Below, piece after piece: positions 9,211 through 18,055 of a DNA stretch of 48,742 nt. The notes under the pieces were generated by a model. That model worked only from the letters and a program-made list of their open reading frames with translations. It was not told the origin of the DNA and did not search any database. The DNA comes from Chloroflexota bacterium. Lineage in GTDB: Bacteria; Chloroflexota; Limnocylindria; Limnocylindrales; CSP1-4. How positions within the stretch are numbered: position 1 is the stretch's first letter; each line of letters starts with the position of its first letter. The stretch spans positions 1-48,742 of the forward strand of contig DAHXON010000006.1 in the NCBI GenBank assembly GCA_027364875.1, read 5' to 3'. Both the position numbers and the translations under genes were made by a program.

Positions 9211-10062
9211 TCAGATCCGTACGGAGGCGACTAGCGTCCGCATAGCCTCGAGGTTTTCGCGTGCGATGGCATCTGCGTCTTTGTCCAGCGTCGGAACCTC
9301 GACCACGAGGTAGCCGTCGAACTTGATCGCTTTGATGGCCTGCATCACTTCGTCAAACGGGACAATGCCGGGCGAGCCGACCGAGTTGGTGTCCGACCCG
9401 GGCGTGCCGCGCGGGCTCGTCCGGTTCTTGAAGTGGAACCTCGCGATCCTGTCGCCCAGCTCCGTTATCTCCTGAGCCGGGTTGCGACCTATCCAGGTGT
9501 TGTTGCCGACGTCGTAGTAGACACGACAGGCCCGCGACGCGACTTGATCGACCATTCGTCGGAGCTCGGCGGCGCCCAGCAGAAATGGCGTACAGACGTT
9601 CTCGAGTGCCAGGGTGATGCCATGCTCCTCAGCCAATCTGACGCACGGTTCCAGATTCCGAAGCGTGGTCTCCCACGCTTCGGAATCCGTTACGCCGGCT
9701 GGCTGATCCAGGGGCAGCAGAATGCAGTCAGCGCCCAGATCCTTGGCGAGGGGCACGGCGGCGAGGATGATCTCGACGCCGCGCTTGCTGTGAGCCTCGT
9801 CGCCACCCGATATCGGGTAATGCCAGAGCGCACCCAGGCAGATCGAACAGAAGGGAATGTTAGCGTCCTGCGAAGACCGCTTGAGCTCGTCGCGCTGAGC
9901 GGGCTGCAGCCTGTCGGGCAGGATTTGGAGACCAAGACCGCTCCCACCGAAATTGCCGATGTCCAGCTCGTAGGCGTCGTATCCGACGTCACGAGCCCGC
10001 CGCATCGCCTCAGTCAGGGGGTACTTCGTCTCCAGGAGCCATGAGTGCGCACCTAGCTTCAT
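9211..10062 (-). CDS. Sugar phosphate isomerase/epimerase (TIM barrel)
   Basis: This 283-residue enzyme belongs to the same superfamily as its downstream neighbour but is clearly a separate paralogue. The N-terminus MKLGAHSWLLETKYPL matches the family. Metal-site candidates are the glutamate in LALENVCTPF, the aspartate in YYDVGNNTW, the histidine in RFHFKNR and the C-terminal glutamate in LVVEVPTLD. The spacing follows the E-D-H-E pattern of the family. Its AGGTGA ribosome binding site overlaps the TAG stop of the upstream dehydrogenase, so the two are probably co-translated. The reaction is likely an epimerisation, isomerisation or elimination on a keto-sugar, inferred from neighbours rather than seen. 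Confidence 0.85.
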   Translation of the reverse strand: MKLGAHSWLLETKYPLTEAMRRARDVGYDAYELDIGNFGGSGLGLQILPDRLQPAQRDELKRSSQDANIPFCSICLGALWHYPISGGDEAHSKRGVEIILAAVPLAKDLGADCILLPLDQPAGVTDSEAWETTLRNLEPCVRLAEEHGITLALENVCTPFLLGAAELRRMVDQVASRACRVYYDVGNNTWIGRNPAQEITELGDRIARFHFKNRTSPRGTPGSDTNSVGSPGIVPFDEVMQAIKAIKFDGYLVVEVPTLDKDADAIARENLEAMRTLVASVRI

Positions 10063-10072
10063 CTCGCGTCAC

Positions 10073-11182
10073 CTAGAAAGTGGTATTGAGCGTTTCGACG
10101 CGGCCGTTCTGCGAGGACTCGACGGCCTTCTCGATGATCTCGATGACGTGCCGTGCATGCTCGCCACTGTTCAGCGGCTTGGTCCCGGCATGGATGCTTT
10201 CGACGAAGCTGCCTACGCCGTGGCCGATGTGCCAGCGGTGCGCTCCCCGTGCCGGGTACGGCTTGAACCATCCGCGCTGGTCGTACGCGAGCGGCTCCTG
10301 ATAGACCTGGAGCAGCGGCTCGCCTTCGTTGCGCGGCGCTTCGCCAGACCCCGAAACTACGACACCCTTGCTCCCGTAGAACTCCGCCCAGGGGCCCTGA
10401 GACGCGAGCATGCAATGCGAGGAATCGACCTGGGCGAAGGTTCCGTTGCCCCAGTCGAGCATCAGCAGCACGTTATCGTCGACGTCGCCGGTGATGGTGT
10501 AGGGGGTGAATCCCTCCTGCCACACGCTCGTCACGTGGCGCTCCGGGATGCACAAGCTCGAGAGCGCCACGACGCGCTTCGCGGGGCCAAGAACGCCCGT
10601 AACCGTATGGAGCGCGTAGACCCCAGTATCGAAGAGCGGACCGCCGCCCTCAGATCGCATGTGATACCAGGAGGAGTCGTAGTAGTGGCCGTGAAGGGTG
10701 CCGCCTTCATGGGAGCCGTGGACGCGAGCGAAGCACATGCGCCCAAGGCTTCCCTCGTCGTACAGCTTCTTCGTGAAGATAACCTGAGGATCCAACACGA
10801 TGGCCGGGGCCGCGGCCAACATGACGCCGACCTCGGCGGCCTTCCGCACGATCTTGTCCGCATCTTCTAGGGTCGTCGCCATCGGCTTCTCGCTGTAGAG
10901 ATGCTTGTGAGCCTCCAGCGCCGCCATATTGATTTCGGCATGAACCTTGTGTCGGGTTAGGTTGACCACGAGGTCGACTTCGTCGCAGGCCAGCAACTCA
11001 CGGTAGTCGCCGAATGCGTACTTGCCCCCGAACAAAGTCTGGGCTCGCTTGGCCCGCTCGAGGTCGACGTCACAGACCGCGACGATGCGTGCCTTGCCTG
11101 GATCGATCTCCGCCATCACCGGAAAGTAGAGCTTCAACGCGACGTCGCCAGTCCCGACGACTCCGATGCCCAACGGCTTCAC
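10073..11182 (-). CDS. Gfo/Idh/MocA-family oxidoreductase
   Basis: This is a 369-residue NAD(P)-dependent dehydrogenase. The Rossmann glycine motif GVVGTGDVA lies at the extreme N-terminus, the second strand ends in VAVCDVD, and the EKP motif appears in HLYSEKPMATT. An ATG at 11194 is in frame, but GGAGG at 11188-11192 lies 5 bases before a GTG at 11182, giving the start VKPLGIGVVG. I chose that start. It lies between the ABC permease and a TIM-barrel isomerase in the sugar operon. Its FDTGVYALHTVTG segment differs from the equivalent region of the paralogue at 6964-8178, so the two probably act at different steps, perhaps one oxidising the substrate and the other reducing a later keto intermediate. 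Confidence 0.87.
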   Translation of the reverse strand: MKPLGIGVVGTGDVALKLYFPVMAEIDPGKARIVAVCDVDLERAKRAQTLFGGKYAFGDYRELLACDEVDLVVNLTRHKVHAEINMAALEAHKHLYSEKPMATTLEDADKIVRKAAEVGVMLAAAPAIVLDPQVIFTKKLYDEGSLGRMCFARVHGSHEGGTLHGHYYDSSWYHMRSEGGGPLFDTGVYALHTVTGVLGPAKRVVALSSLCIPERHVTSVWQEGFTPYTITGDVDDNVLLMLDWGNGTFAQVDSSHCMLASQGPWAEFYGSKGVVVSGSGEAPRNEGEPLLQVYQEPLAYDQRGWFKPYPARGAHRWHIGHGVGSFVESIHAGTKPLNSGEHARHVIEIIEKAVESSQNGRVETLNTTF

Positions 11183-11214
11183 AGCAGCCTCCATGTGACG
11201 TGAGAAGTAGCTGC

Positions 11215-12099
11215 CTAGCCCTTGAGGCCAGACATCATCATGCCTTGAATGAAGTGGCGCCTGAACACTAGAAAAACAGCCAGAACCGGGACAATCGTTA
11301 GGGTGCTGGCCGCCATGGTCAGGTCATAGATTGGCCCAAACTGGGTTGACAACGAAACGATGGCAAGCGGCACCGTCTTGTTGGCGTCGCTGCTGATCAA
11401 GACGAGCGGCCAGAAGAGTTGGTCCCAGTTGTACAAGAAACTCAATATCGCCACTGCCGCGAGAGCCGGTTTGCTCATGGGCAAGACGATGCTCCGGAAT
11501 AGACCCCACTGGCCGAGGCCATCTACGCGACCAGCATCGAGATAGTCGTCTGGAATAGCGCTCATGTACTGTCGGCAGATGTAGATGGCGAACACATCGA
11601 TCGTGAACGGAATGACCAGGCCCCAGAGTTGGTCGACCGCACCGGCGGACCGGGCCATCAACAGCAGTGGGATTGCCAGAACCTCGAATGGCAGTGCCAT
11701 CGTTGCCAAGAAAGCTACGAAGATGAGGTCGCGGCCAGCGAACTTGACCTTCGCAAACACATATCCGAGCACAGCCGACGTAGCCACGACTGAGAGGGTG
11801 ATGCAGGCTGTGACCAGGATACTGTTCAGGATGTACTGGAGAAAGTGCATCTCCGTGAGCAGTCTGTCGAAGTTGGCGAGGGTTGGGGCCGCCGGAAGAA
11901 AGGTCGGCGGCTTCCTGAGGATCTCCGACGCTGGTTTGAACGCATTGAGGACCATCCACACGAACGGGACGACCATCACTAAACCACCCAGCCAGAGGAA
12001 GCCATGGCCGGCCGCTCGCGACGTGACCTTCGCCATCCTGGTGGTGTGTTTAGATTTAGGGATTGCACCTGGGGCGACATTCGTCGCGCGTCTCAACAT
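11215..12099 (-). CDS. Carbohydrate ABC transporter permease (MalG/CUT1 type)
   Basis: This inner-membrane permease of about 294 residues is one half of the channel for the importer encoded just upstream. Six hydrophobic segments are visible, starting with GFLWLGGLVMVVPFVWMVL. The ATPase-coupling EAA loop is recognisable in DYLDAGRVDGLGQWGLF and is followed by LPMSKPALAAVAI. The frame extends upstream to 12207, but the ATG at 12099 has a GGAGAG site that overlaps the TAG stop of the preceding permease, and it gives a normal family N-terminus. No ATP-binding protein is encoded in this operon, so a shared MsmK/UgpC-type ATPase elsewhere in the genome is presumably used. Confidence 0.9.
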   Translation of the reverse strand: MLRRATNVAPGAIPKSKHTTRMAKVTSRAAGHGFLWLGGLVMVVPFVWMVLNAFKPASEILRKPPTFLPAAPTLANFDRLLTEMHFLQYILNSILVTACITLSVVATSAVLGYVFAKVKFAGRDLIFVAFLATMALPFEVLAIPLLLMARSAGAVDQLWGLVIPFTIDVFAIYICRQYMSAIPDDYLDAGRVDGLGQWGLFRSIVLPMSKPALAAVAILSFLYNWDQLFWPLVLISSDANKTVPLAIVSLSTQFGPIYDLTMAASTLTIVPVLAVFLVFRRHFIQGMMMSGLKG

Positions 12100-12112
12100 G
12101 TCGGCAGCTCTC

Positions 12113-13030
12113 CTACATACTCCGCCGTCGGGCGACGCTGAGCTGAAGGACCATCGCGCCGGCAACAACAATGAACATGAGCATTGCCAAGGCGGCGGCG
12201 TATCCAAACCGGTTGTTCTGGAAGGCCTGGAAGAAGATATCCAGCGACCAGACGATCGTGCTGTTGACGGGACCCCCGGGGGTCCGAGAACCCGTGCCCG
12301 TCATTGCGAAGACCGGCGTGAACATCCTGAGCGTCTCGAGGCCCTGCATGACAAGGACCAGAATGAGTGTCGGTCGAAGCAATGGAAGGGTCACGTACCG
12401 CAGGCGGTGCCACGGTCCGGCGCCGTCGACCCCGGCGGCGTCATACAGCTCGGGAGGGATCGTCTGAAGACCCGCGAGCAGGATGATGACTGGGAAACCG
12501 AGAGTCTTCCAGCCCTCCATGAGGGCGACGGCAGGGAGCGCCGTCGTCGGGTTCTGCAAGTACGCGAGAGTGGGCAAGCCCACACTCCCCAGGATGAAGT
12601 TGAACAAGCCGTAGGCTGGGTGGTAAAGGAAGACGAAGACCACGGCCGAGGCGACGGTGGACGTTACCAGGGGCATGAAGTACAGGGTCAGGACCGTGTC
12701 ACGCGCGGTTCGGTTCTTGATCGAGTCGATGCCGACCGCGATTAGCAATGCCAGCGGGATCTGGATTGCGAGGAGCAAGATCATGTACTCGCCCGTGTTG
12801 AAGACGGCTTTGCGGAATACGGCATCCGCGGCAGCCGCCTGGTAGTTGGCGAGTCCTACGTATGCGGAGTTCCCCGCGGCTCCCGTCTGGACGCTGAGTG
12901 AGGCAAGGTAGGCGATCGGCAGGTAGCGGAGGACGATGATCCAGATGAGGGCCGGCACGAGCACGATGAAGACGAATGGGCCCCACCCGTGCCGGCCAAG
13001 GATTCGGCGAACGCGTCCGAAATTGCTCAT
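12113..13030 (-). CDS. Carbohydrate ABC transporter permease (MalF/UgpA type)
   Basis: This 305-residue inner-membrane permease is the first of two in the sugar importer. It has an N-terminal helix (FVFIVLVPALIWIIVLRYL) and five more hydrophobic segments. The EAA coupling loop reads ELYDAAGVDGAGPWHRLRYV and precedes LPLLRPTLILVLVM. In this family the MalF-like and MalG-like proteins pair to make the translocation pore, driven by a separate ATPase dimer. The gene follows the solute-binding protein gene and precedes the second permease by 13 bases. Its ribosome binding site is weak, which suits coupling to the upstream gene. Confidence 0.9.
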   Translation of the reverse strand: MSNFGRVRRILGRHGWGPFVFIVLVPALIWIIVLRYLPIAYLASLSVQTGAAGNSAYVGLANYQAAAADAVFRKAVFNTGEYMILLLAIQIPLALLIAVGIDSIKNRTARDTVLTLYFMPLVTSTVASAVVFVFLYHPAYGLFNFILGSVGLPTLAYLQNPTTALPAVALMEGWKTLGFPVIILLAGLQTIPPELYDAAGVDGAGPWHRLRYVTLPLLRPTLILVLVMQGLETLRMFTPVFAMTGTGSRTPGGPVNSTIVWSLDIFFQAFQNNRFGYAAALAMLMFIVVAGAMVLQLSVARRRSM

Positions 13031-13082
13031 CGGGACGGATCCAGCGTGTTGCAGGAAATCACGTCAGTGAACACGAGGCTCC

Positions 13083-14360
13083 TTACGAGCCAGCAACAAT
13101 CGGGTTGAGTTGGTCCTGTGCTGTCTTGAGTGCCGTCGGGATATCTGACTGCCCCAGGAGCACGCTCATGACCATGTCCGTAAGGAGCTTGTACTGCGGA
13201 TCCTGCGGACCGATGTAAAGGAGCGGGACCTGATCCTTCAGGAGCGGAAGCCACGGAGCCCAGCGCGGGTCTGTAGCGATCTTCGGATCGGTCCACAACG
13301 ATTTGAGAGCGGGGATCTCACCGGTCTGGAGAGCAGAAGCGAGCCGCTGCTCCGGCTTGCTGAGCCATCGAATGTAGTCCCAGGCCGCAGAGGCGTTCGG
13401 GGTGCTGGAAGGCACCATCCAAGCCCACACATTCGTGCCCCCGAAGGCCTCAGCGACCTGTCCGGGACTCGGCGGGATCTTGGCCCAACCCCACTGGAAC
13501 GTCGGAAAGTCGTGCTTCAGAACGGCCGTGTACCACGGCCCATAGGCGATCGAAGCCGCGGTTCCGGAGGCGATGCCCTCATAGTCAGCGAGCGAGGTGC
13601 TGTCGACCTTGTACTTGTTGAACATGTCCTGCATGATCTGCAGCGCCGCTTCGCCGCTCTTGTCGGCGATCTGGACGGACTTCTTGTCCGCGGAGTAGAA
13701 CGTCCCGCCGGATCGCAGGAAGTAGAGAAGGAACTGGGCCACTGGATCGCCACCGGCCATCTCGATCCCGGAGCGTTTGATCGTTCCGCCATCGGTGACA
13801 GTCAGCTTCTGGAGGTCCGTGATGTAGCTGCTCCACGAATCCCAAGTTGGCGTGACCCCGGCCGTCTTGAATGCGTCGACGTTGTAGAGAAGTAGCGGTC
13901 CAGCGTCGATGTTGACGTTGATCGGAACGCCGTAGTACTTGTTGCCGTTCTCAACTGGCGCCAGAGAAGCAGGATTTGTGTCGGCGAGAGCCGACGCGAA
14001 GTCTGCGGGAACTTCGGCGAGCTGGCCGCCCACTTTCTGCGGATATAGCCAGGACGCCACTCCCTGGATGATGTCGGGTTCCGAGCCTGACGCGAATGCT
14101 GCCACGATCTTGGCACCGTACTGGTCCCAGGGGACGTACGAGAGCTCGATCTTGACTCCGGTTTCCTTTTCGTAGGCTGCCGCGTTGGCCTCCGCGACCG
14201 CCTGGTAGTTGGGATCCGTGTGGACCCACATCGTGAGAGTCTTCGAAGATCCGCCGTTCCCTGATCCGGCCGTCGCGGGCGACCCGCCCGAGCACGCCGA
14301 TACCAGAGCGGCCGTCGCTATAGCAGCCGTGATCCCTCTGACGAACGACCTGTTTCGCAT
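13083..14360 (-). CDS. Extracellular sugar-binding lipoprotein (family 1 solute-binding protein)
   Basis: This 425-residue receptor belongs to a CUT1-type sugar importer. The N-terminus has a basic start, a hydrophobic stretch and the lipobox LVSAC with lipidated C23. A Ser/Gly-rich linker follows, then the mature domain begins with KTLTMWVHTDPN. Typical family features include an early AYEKETGVKIEL segment, a central GTAASIAYGPW segment and a C-terminal ASAAWDYIRWLSKPEQ. Lipid anchoring outside the membrane fits a monoderm cell. It is followed by two permeases and preceded by a TIM-barrel isomerase. An AGGAGG site lies 6 bases before the ATG. The ligand is not predictable, but a mono- or oligosaccharide is expected. 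Confidence 0.92.
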   Translation of the reverse strand: MRNRSFVRGITAAIATAALVSACSGGSPATAGSGNGGSSKTLTMWVHTDPNYQAVAEANAAAYEKETGVKIELSYVPWDQYGAKIVAAFASGSEPDIIQGVASWLYPQKVGGQLAEVPADFASALADTNPASLAPVENGNKYYGVPINVNIDAGPLLLYNVDAFKTAGVTPTWDSWSSYITDLQKLTVTDGGTIKRSGIEMAGGDPVAQFLLYFLRSGGTFYSADKKSVQIADKSGEAALQIMQDMFNKYKVDSTSLADYEGIASGTAASIAYGPWYTAVLKHDFPTFQWGWAKIPPSPGQVAEAFGGTNVWAWMVPSSTPNASAAWDYIRWLSKPEQRLASALQTGEIPALKSLWTDPKIATDPRWAPWLPLLKDQVPLLYIGPQDPQYKLLTDMVMSVLLGQSDIPTALKTAQDQLNPIVAGS

Positions 14361-14390
14361 TGGGTTCCTCCTGTCTCGGACTCGTCGCGG

Positions 14391-15332
14391 TTAGCGAGCA
14401 GCTGGCATCCCCATGGCAGCCTCCGCAGCCGCCAGCTCCCGCTGCATGTAGGCAAGGGCAAGGCGAACGCGACGGTCTGCCTCTCCTACACCCTGGTACT
14501 CGTGGCGCACGAGGGAAGGGCCACAGCCCTCATAGGCGATCGCTCCTTCGTACTTGATCTCGTACAGGGCGCGGAAGAAGGCCGGGTAGTTGACGGAAAT
14601 GACGCCTTCGCCCGTGTCCTCGTATATCTGCCGGTTGGGTGTTTCTTCGTAGCCGCCAAAATGCGACCACACTTCGAGTGGACCGACGTCCAGAATGGCC
14701 CGCCGGACACCCTCGTCGCTCTGGTCCGCGAGATGCGGCGCGTCGATGCATGCTCGGACGTTTGGAGACGCGATCTCGCGAACCATCGCCAGGGTGTCCT
14801 GGTATGTGTTCGTGACTGGCTTGTGATTTTGGAGCGCCAGGACTACTCCGTATTCCTCTGCCCAGCGGCTGGCTTCTTCGAGGCCCTGGCGGGCCCACTG
14901 CCACTGTTCAAACCAGGTGACGTCGTGCCACTTGTAGCTCTTGGCCAGCTCGTAGTAGGACTGGCCATCGCGAAGCGTCACCCCAGGCCATGCGGCGAAT
15001 ACGCGGACGACGGGTGCGCGCAGATCGGCGGCCAGACGGATGGTTTCGCGAAGCATCACCAATTGCGCTTCCCGCTGCTCCAGCACGGGGCTCGCGAGGT
15101 TGCTGTAGCCGGCGATGCAGCCGATCTCCACTCCATGGTCGGCCGCCAGTTGCCGGATCGCGCGCCGACGATCTCCGTCCAGATCGAGGGGCGACGCGAC
15201 CGGCCGCTTGGCGCCGATTTCTACCGCGTCAAACCCCATGTCCGCGACCCGAGCGAAGATCTCCTCCAGGGACAGTGGAAGCCCTTTATAGAACTGGCCG
15301 TTGTAGGTAACGGTGTACAGGGCAGTCTTCAT
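14391..15332 (-). CDS. Sugar phosphate isomerase/epimerase (TIM barrel)
   Basis: This 313-residue enzyme is the third TIM-barrel member of the operon and the first gene after the repressor. It starts MKTALYTVTYNGQFYKG. The usual first glutamate is replaced by glutamine in LALQNHKPVT, while the later aspartate/histidine pair (ACIDAPHLADQ), the histidine (VWSHFGGYEE) and the final glutamate (AYEGCGPS) are kept. LALQNH is a known variant in this superfamily, so this need not mean loss of function, but it points to different chemistry from the other two. A GAAGGAGG site lies about 11 bases before the ATG. The substrate is unknown and is presumably part of the sugar pathway of this operon. Confidence 0.84.
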   Translation of the reverse strand: MKTALYTVTYNGQFYKGLPLSLEEIFARVADMGFDAVEIGAKRPVASPLDLDGDRRRAIRQLAADHGVEIGCIAGYSNLASPVLEQREAQLVMLRETIRLAADLRAPVVRVFAAWPGVTLRDGQSYYELAKSYKWHDVTWFEQWQWARQGLEEASRWAEEYGVVLALQNHKPVTNTYQDTLAMVREIASPNVRACIDAPHLADQSDEGVRRAILDVGPLEVWSHFGGYEETPNRQIYEDTGEGVISVNYPAFFRALYEIKYEGAIAYEGCGPSLVRHEYQGVGEADRRVRLALAYMQRELAAAEAAMGMPAAR

Positions 15333-15398
15333 ACTAGGGTCGGACCTCCTTCAAGTTGAGTGGGCGGGATATCGATCAGCTGAGCGGACGGGGCACAG

Positions 15399-16664
15399 CT
15401 ATGCAGGGACGGACATCGTTGTGTTGCGAGCGCGGTCGAGAGTGTCGGTGAGGTTGGGCTCCGAGAAGAGTTCGTCGAGGACCATGGCGGCAGTCCCGAC
15501 GACGCCACCGCGCTCCCCGAGCGCGGAACTCGTCACCAGCAGATGACGCGTGGCGAGCGGCAATGAGCGCCGATATACGCTCTCGCGAATAGCGGCGAGG
15601 AACACGTCCCCGGCCCCGGCGACTCCGCCGCCGATGACGATGACCGAGGGATTGAGGAGGTTGACGACGCCGGCGAGCATGGTGCCGATATACCGGCCTG
15701 CGTTCTGAAGCATCTCCGTGCTGGCGGGATCGCCCCGCGACGCGGCGTCGGCGACGTCGGCTGCAGTCAGGAGTTCATTGCGTTGCAGAACTGACGCCAG
15801 TAGCGGACTTCGACCCGACCTGGCGGCGGCCTCGGCTTGCCGACCGATGGCAAACCCGCTGGCGATGGCCTCCAGGCAACCGGTGTTGCCGCATCGGCAC
15901 ACCACTGCGGGGTCGTTAACGACCTGAATGTGGCCAACGTCCCCAGCCGCGCCCTGAGCCCCTCGATGGAGCGATCCATCAGAGATGATCCCCGCCCCGA
16001 TCCCGGTTCCGATCTTGATAAAGACCACGTTGGCGTGGCCCCGGGCGAATTTCTCGCGCCATTCTCCAAGGGCAAGGACATTCACGTCGTTGTCCACCCA
16101 GACCGGCGCTCCGTATCGCTCCCGGAAATGCTCGCGAATGGGGTAGCCATCCCATCCGGGCATGATCGGTGGAGCGACCGGACGGCCCGTGGTGAACTCA
16201 ACGGGACCCGGCACCCCGATGCCGATCCCCCACAGGAGACCGGGGTCTACCGGGCACCGTTGATAAAGGCTCGTGAACAGCGCGTCGACCTCGCCAAGGA
16301 CGACTTCTGGCCCTTCGCCGATGGCGATCGGGACGGCGTCGCTGACAAGCTCTTTTCCCAGGAGATCGGTGATCCCGACGTGTGCCGTCGACGCACCGAG
16401 CGCGGCGACCAACAGGTGCCCGGCGGATGCCCGAAGCCGCAGCCGGCGAGGCGGTCGACCGCGGGCCTGCGACACCGTGCCGTCGGTTTCCAGCAGCCCG
16501 GCTGCCGCCAACTGGTAGATGCGTTCAGCGACCGCAGCCCTTCCGAGACCCGTCGCCCGAACGACGTCGGATTGCGAGGTCGCGCCGTCAAGGCGGATGG
16601 CCTCGAGGACTTTTGCGACCCCCGCGAACAGGACATTACTCTGGTTTGGAGCATTTGTGCTCAT
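15399..16664 (-). CDS. ROK-family transcriptional repressor
   Basis: This 421-residue regulator has an N-terminal winged helix (about 15-75) and a ROK sugar-kinase-like domain. The ROK part shows VWVDNDVNVLALGEW, the phosphate-binding stretch KIGTGIGAGIISDG and the zinc motif CRCGNTGCLE, all diagnostic of the family. The helix-turn-helix is in QSDVVRATGLGRAAVAERI. Such proteins (NagC, XylR, Mlc) release DNA when they bind a sugar. It is the first gene of the nine-gene operon, so it very likely controls that operon and itself. A 9-bp inverted repeat 33-56 bases upstream of its ATG (16698-16720) is a candidate operator. Confidence 0.9.
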   Translation of the reverse strand: MSTNAPNQSNVLFAGVAKVLEAIRLDGATSQSDVVRATGLGRAAVAERIYQLAAAGLLETDGTVSQARGRPPRRLRLRASAGHLLVAALGASTAHVGITDLLGKELVSDAVPIAIGEGPEVVLGEVDALFTSLYQRCPVDPGLLWGIGIGVPGPVEFTTGRPVAPPIMPGWDGYPIREHFRERYGAPVWVDNDVNVLALGEWREKFARGHANVVFIKIGTGIGAGIISDGSLHRGAQGAAGDVGHIQVVNDPAVVCRCGNTGCLEAIASGFAIGRQAEAAARSGRSPLLASVLQRNELLTAADVADAASRGDPASTEMLQNAGRYIGTMLAGVVNLLNPSVIVIGGGVAGAGDVFLAAIRESVYRRSLPLATRHLLVTSSALGERGGVVGTAAMVLDELFSEPNLTDTLDRARNTTMSVPA

Positions 16665-16697
16665 GTCGGAAGTCTAATACTATCTGTCAACCACCAC

Positions 16698-16720
16698 TTT
16701 CTGTTGATGACCAGCAGAAA
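16698..16720. promoter_or_regulatory. Candidate operator of the ROK repressor
   Basis: The sequence TTTCTGTTG, a 5-base gap and CAGCAGAAA form an inverted repeat with 8 of 9 pairs matched. It lies between the divergent ROK gene (minus) and EamA transporter gene (plus). A TTGACA just downstream on the minus strand (16685-16690) may be part of the operon promoter, but I could not place a good -10 box. No second copy was found in the window. Confidence 0.45.
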
Positions 16721-16773
16721 TAGCACTCAGGCACGGTCGCAACACCTCGCCCAAGCAAGCGAAGGAGTCTCGA

Positions 16774-17736
16774 ATGGGAGACCAGGAAGACGCAGGTTCG
16801 AAAGGCCTCGCCATCGGCCAGGTCTCGGCCGTTATCGCCGCAGTGCTCTTTGGCACGGCCTACGTCGCGACATCGATCGCAATCCGTTCCTTCACGCCGT
16901 TGGGCGCCGCGATGTGGCGGGGAATTCTGTCGACCTTAGTCCTCGTGCCGGCCGTTGCGGCAACTCGCCAGTCCGGCGCCGGAACCATGAGCCGCTCGCA
17001 GACGTGGCGCTTGATCGTCCTCGGCCTGTGCGGAGGACTCGGCTTCGTCGTGGCCTTGAACGTTGCGGTCTCGATTGCCGGCGCCACCTTACCGGCCTTC
17101 GCCGCGTCAATGTCTCCGATCCTTGCAGCGGTGTTCGCGCCCGTAGTGCTCGGCGAGGCGCTGACAATCCCGGCAGTTGCGGGCTTTGCCGTAGCCGTCG
17201 CCGGTAGTGCCCTGCTATCCGGTACCAGCCCATCCGGCGCGGATGGTCCCGGAGTCTTGGTCGGGCTGCTCGCGGCGTTGTGTTTTGCACTCTTCCTGCT
17301 TCTATCGCGACGATGGTCACGTCCGTATCAGTTGACGGGGGGCGCGATCGCATTGTCGATCGCCGCCACTACAGGACTTGGCCTGCTGCCCGTCGAATTG
17401 ATCCGTGAGCCCGGACTGCTTCTGCCGGCGCACCTCCGTCCCGATGCAGCCTTTGCGCTTATCTGGCTTGCATTGGTTCCGGGAGTGGCGGCCCAACTCT
17501 TCGTCGTAGCTAGTGTCCGGCGCGTGAAGACTCGGTCCTCCGCGGCGATGTTGCTGGTTAGTCCGGTCACCGCCGCAGCGCTTGCGGCCTTGGTGCTCGG
17601 CGAGACTCTGAATGGACCACAGTTGCTCGGGGCGGTGCTCGTCCTCGGCGGAACGGTAGGCGCTGCCGGCCTAGGAGGCGAGAGATATGGGCCGACCATT
17701 GCGAAATGGCTGCGGCGCCCGGCAGGCAGGGTCTAG
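16774..17736 (+). CDS. EamA/DMT-family transporter
   Basis: This 320-residue inner-membrane protein has ten predicted helices in two EamA repeats, the layout of drug/metabolite exporters such as RhaT, YdcZ and amino-acid or sugar exporters. The first repeat begins IGQVSAVIAAVLFGTAYV and includes LGAAMWRGILSTLV. The second starts near GPGVLVGLLAALCFALFLLL and ends ETLNGPQLLGAVLVLGGTVGAAGL, a standard C-terminal pattern. A GAAGGAG site lies 6 bases before the ATG. It is divergent from the ROK repressor and may be co-regulated with the sugar operon through the shared region. The cargo cannot be predicted. Confidence 0.88.
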   Translation: MGDQEDAGSKGLAIGQVSAVIAAVLFGTAYVATSIAIRSFTPLGAAMWRGILSTLVLVPAVAATRQSGAGTMSRSQTWRLIVLGLCGGLGFVVALNVAVSIAGATLPAFAASMSPILAAVFAPVVLGEALTIPAVAGFAVAVAGSALLSGTSPSGADGPGVLVGLLAALCFALFLLLSRRWSRPYQLTGGAIALSIAATTGLGLLPVELIREPGLLLPAHLRPDAAFALIWLALVPGVAAQLFVVASVRRVKTRSSAAMLLVSPVTAAALAALVLGETLNGPQLLGAVLVLGGTVGAAGLGGERYGPTIAKWLRRPAGRV

Positions 17737-18055
17737 AGCCGATGCACTGGCGCTTGCGAGTTGCACGCCGAAGGGATGAGCTCCACGCTGCCAACCAAGG
17801 CCGCGAGGGTCGGCGGGCTTCGTCATATTTGGCCGGGCCAGCTGTCATCCGAGCGGCTAATAGAGCCGCCAAACAAGATCCAGCACCGGTCGTTCGTCGC
17901 GCGACAGGCTGCCGACGATGGCCCGCAATTAGCGATTCGAGGATCTGGAGCGTGATGAGCATGGCATCCAGCCTCGGGGACGGCGAGAGCGCTCCACCAA
18001 CCGCCTGCGACGGATCGGCGACACCATTTGGGATATCTTCGCCTGACCGGCCCCA
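17737..18055. other. Intergenic region between transporter and sensor kinase
   Basis: About 320 bases with no conserved reading frame. I see no clear terminator after the transporter and no strong promoter before the kinase. Confidence 0.35.

Noticed and set aside
11585-12745. 386-codon plus-strand frame opposite the two sugar permeases
   Set aside because: The complement of hydrophobic helices gives charged nonsense. Both permeases on the other strand are clear.
15837-17207. 456-codon plus-strand frame opposite the ROK repressor and into the transporter gene
   Set aside because: It is antisense to a well-supported ROK gene and overlaps the EamA gene in another frame. No domain is recognisable.
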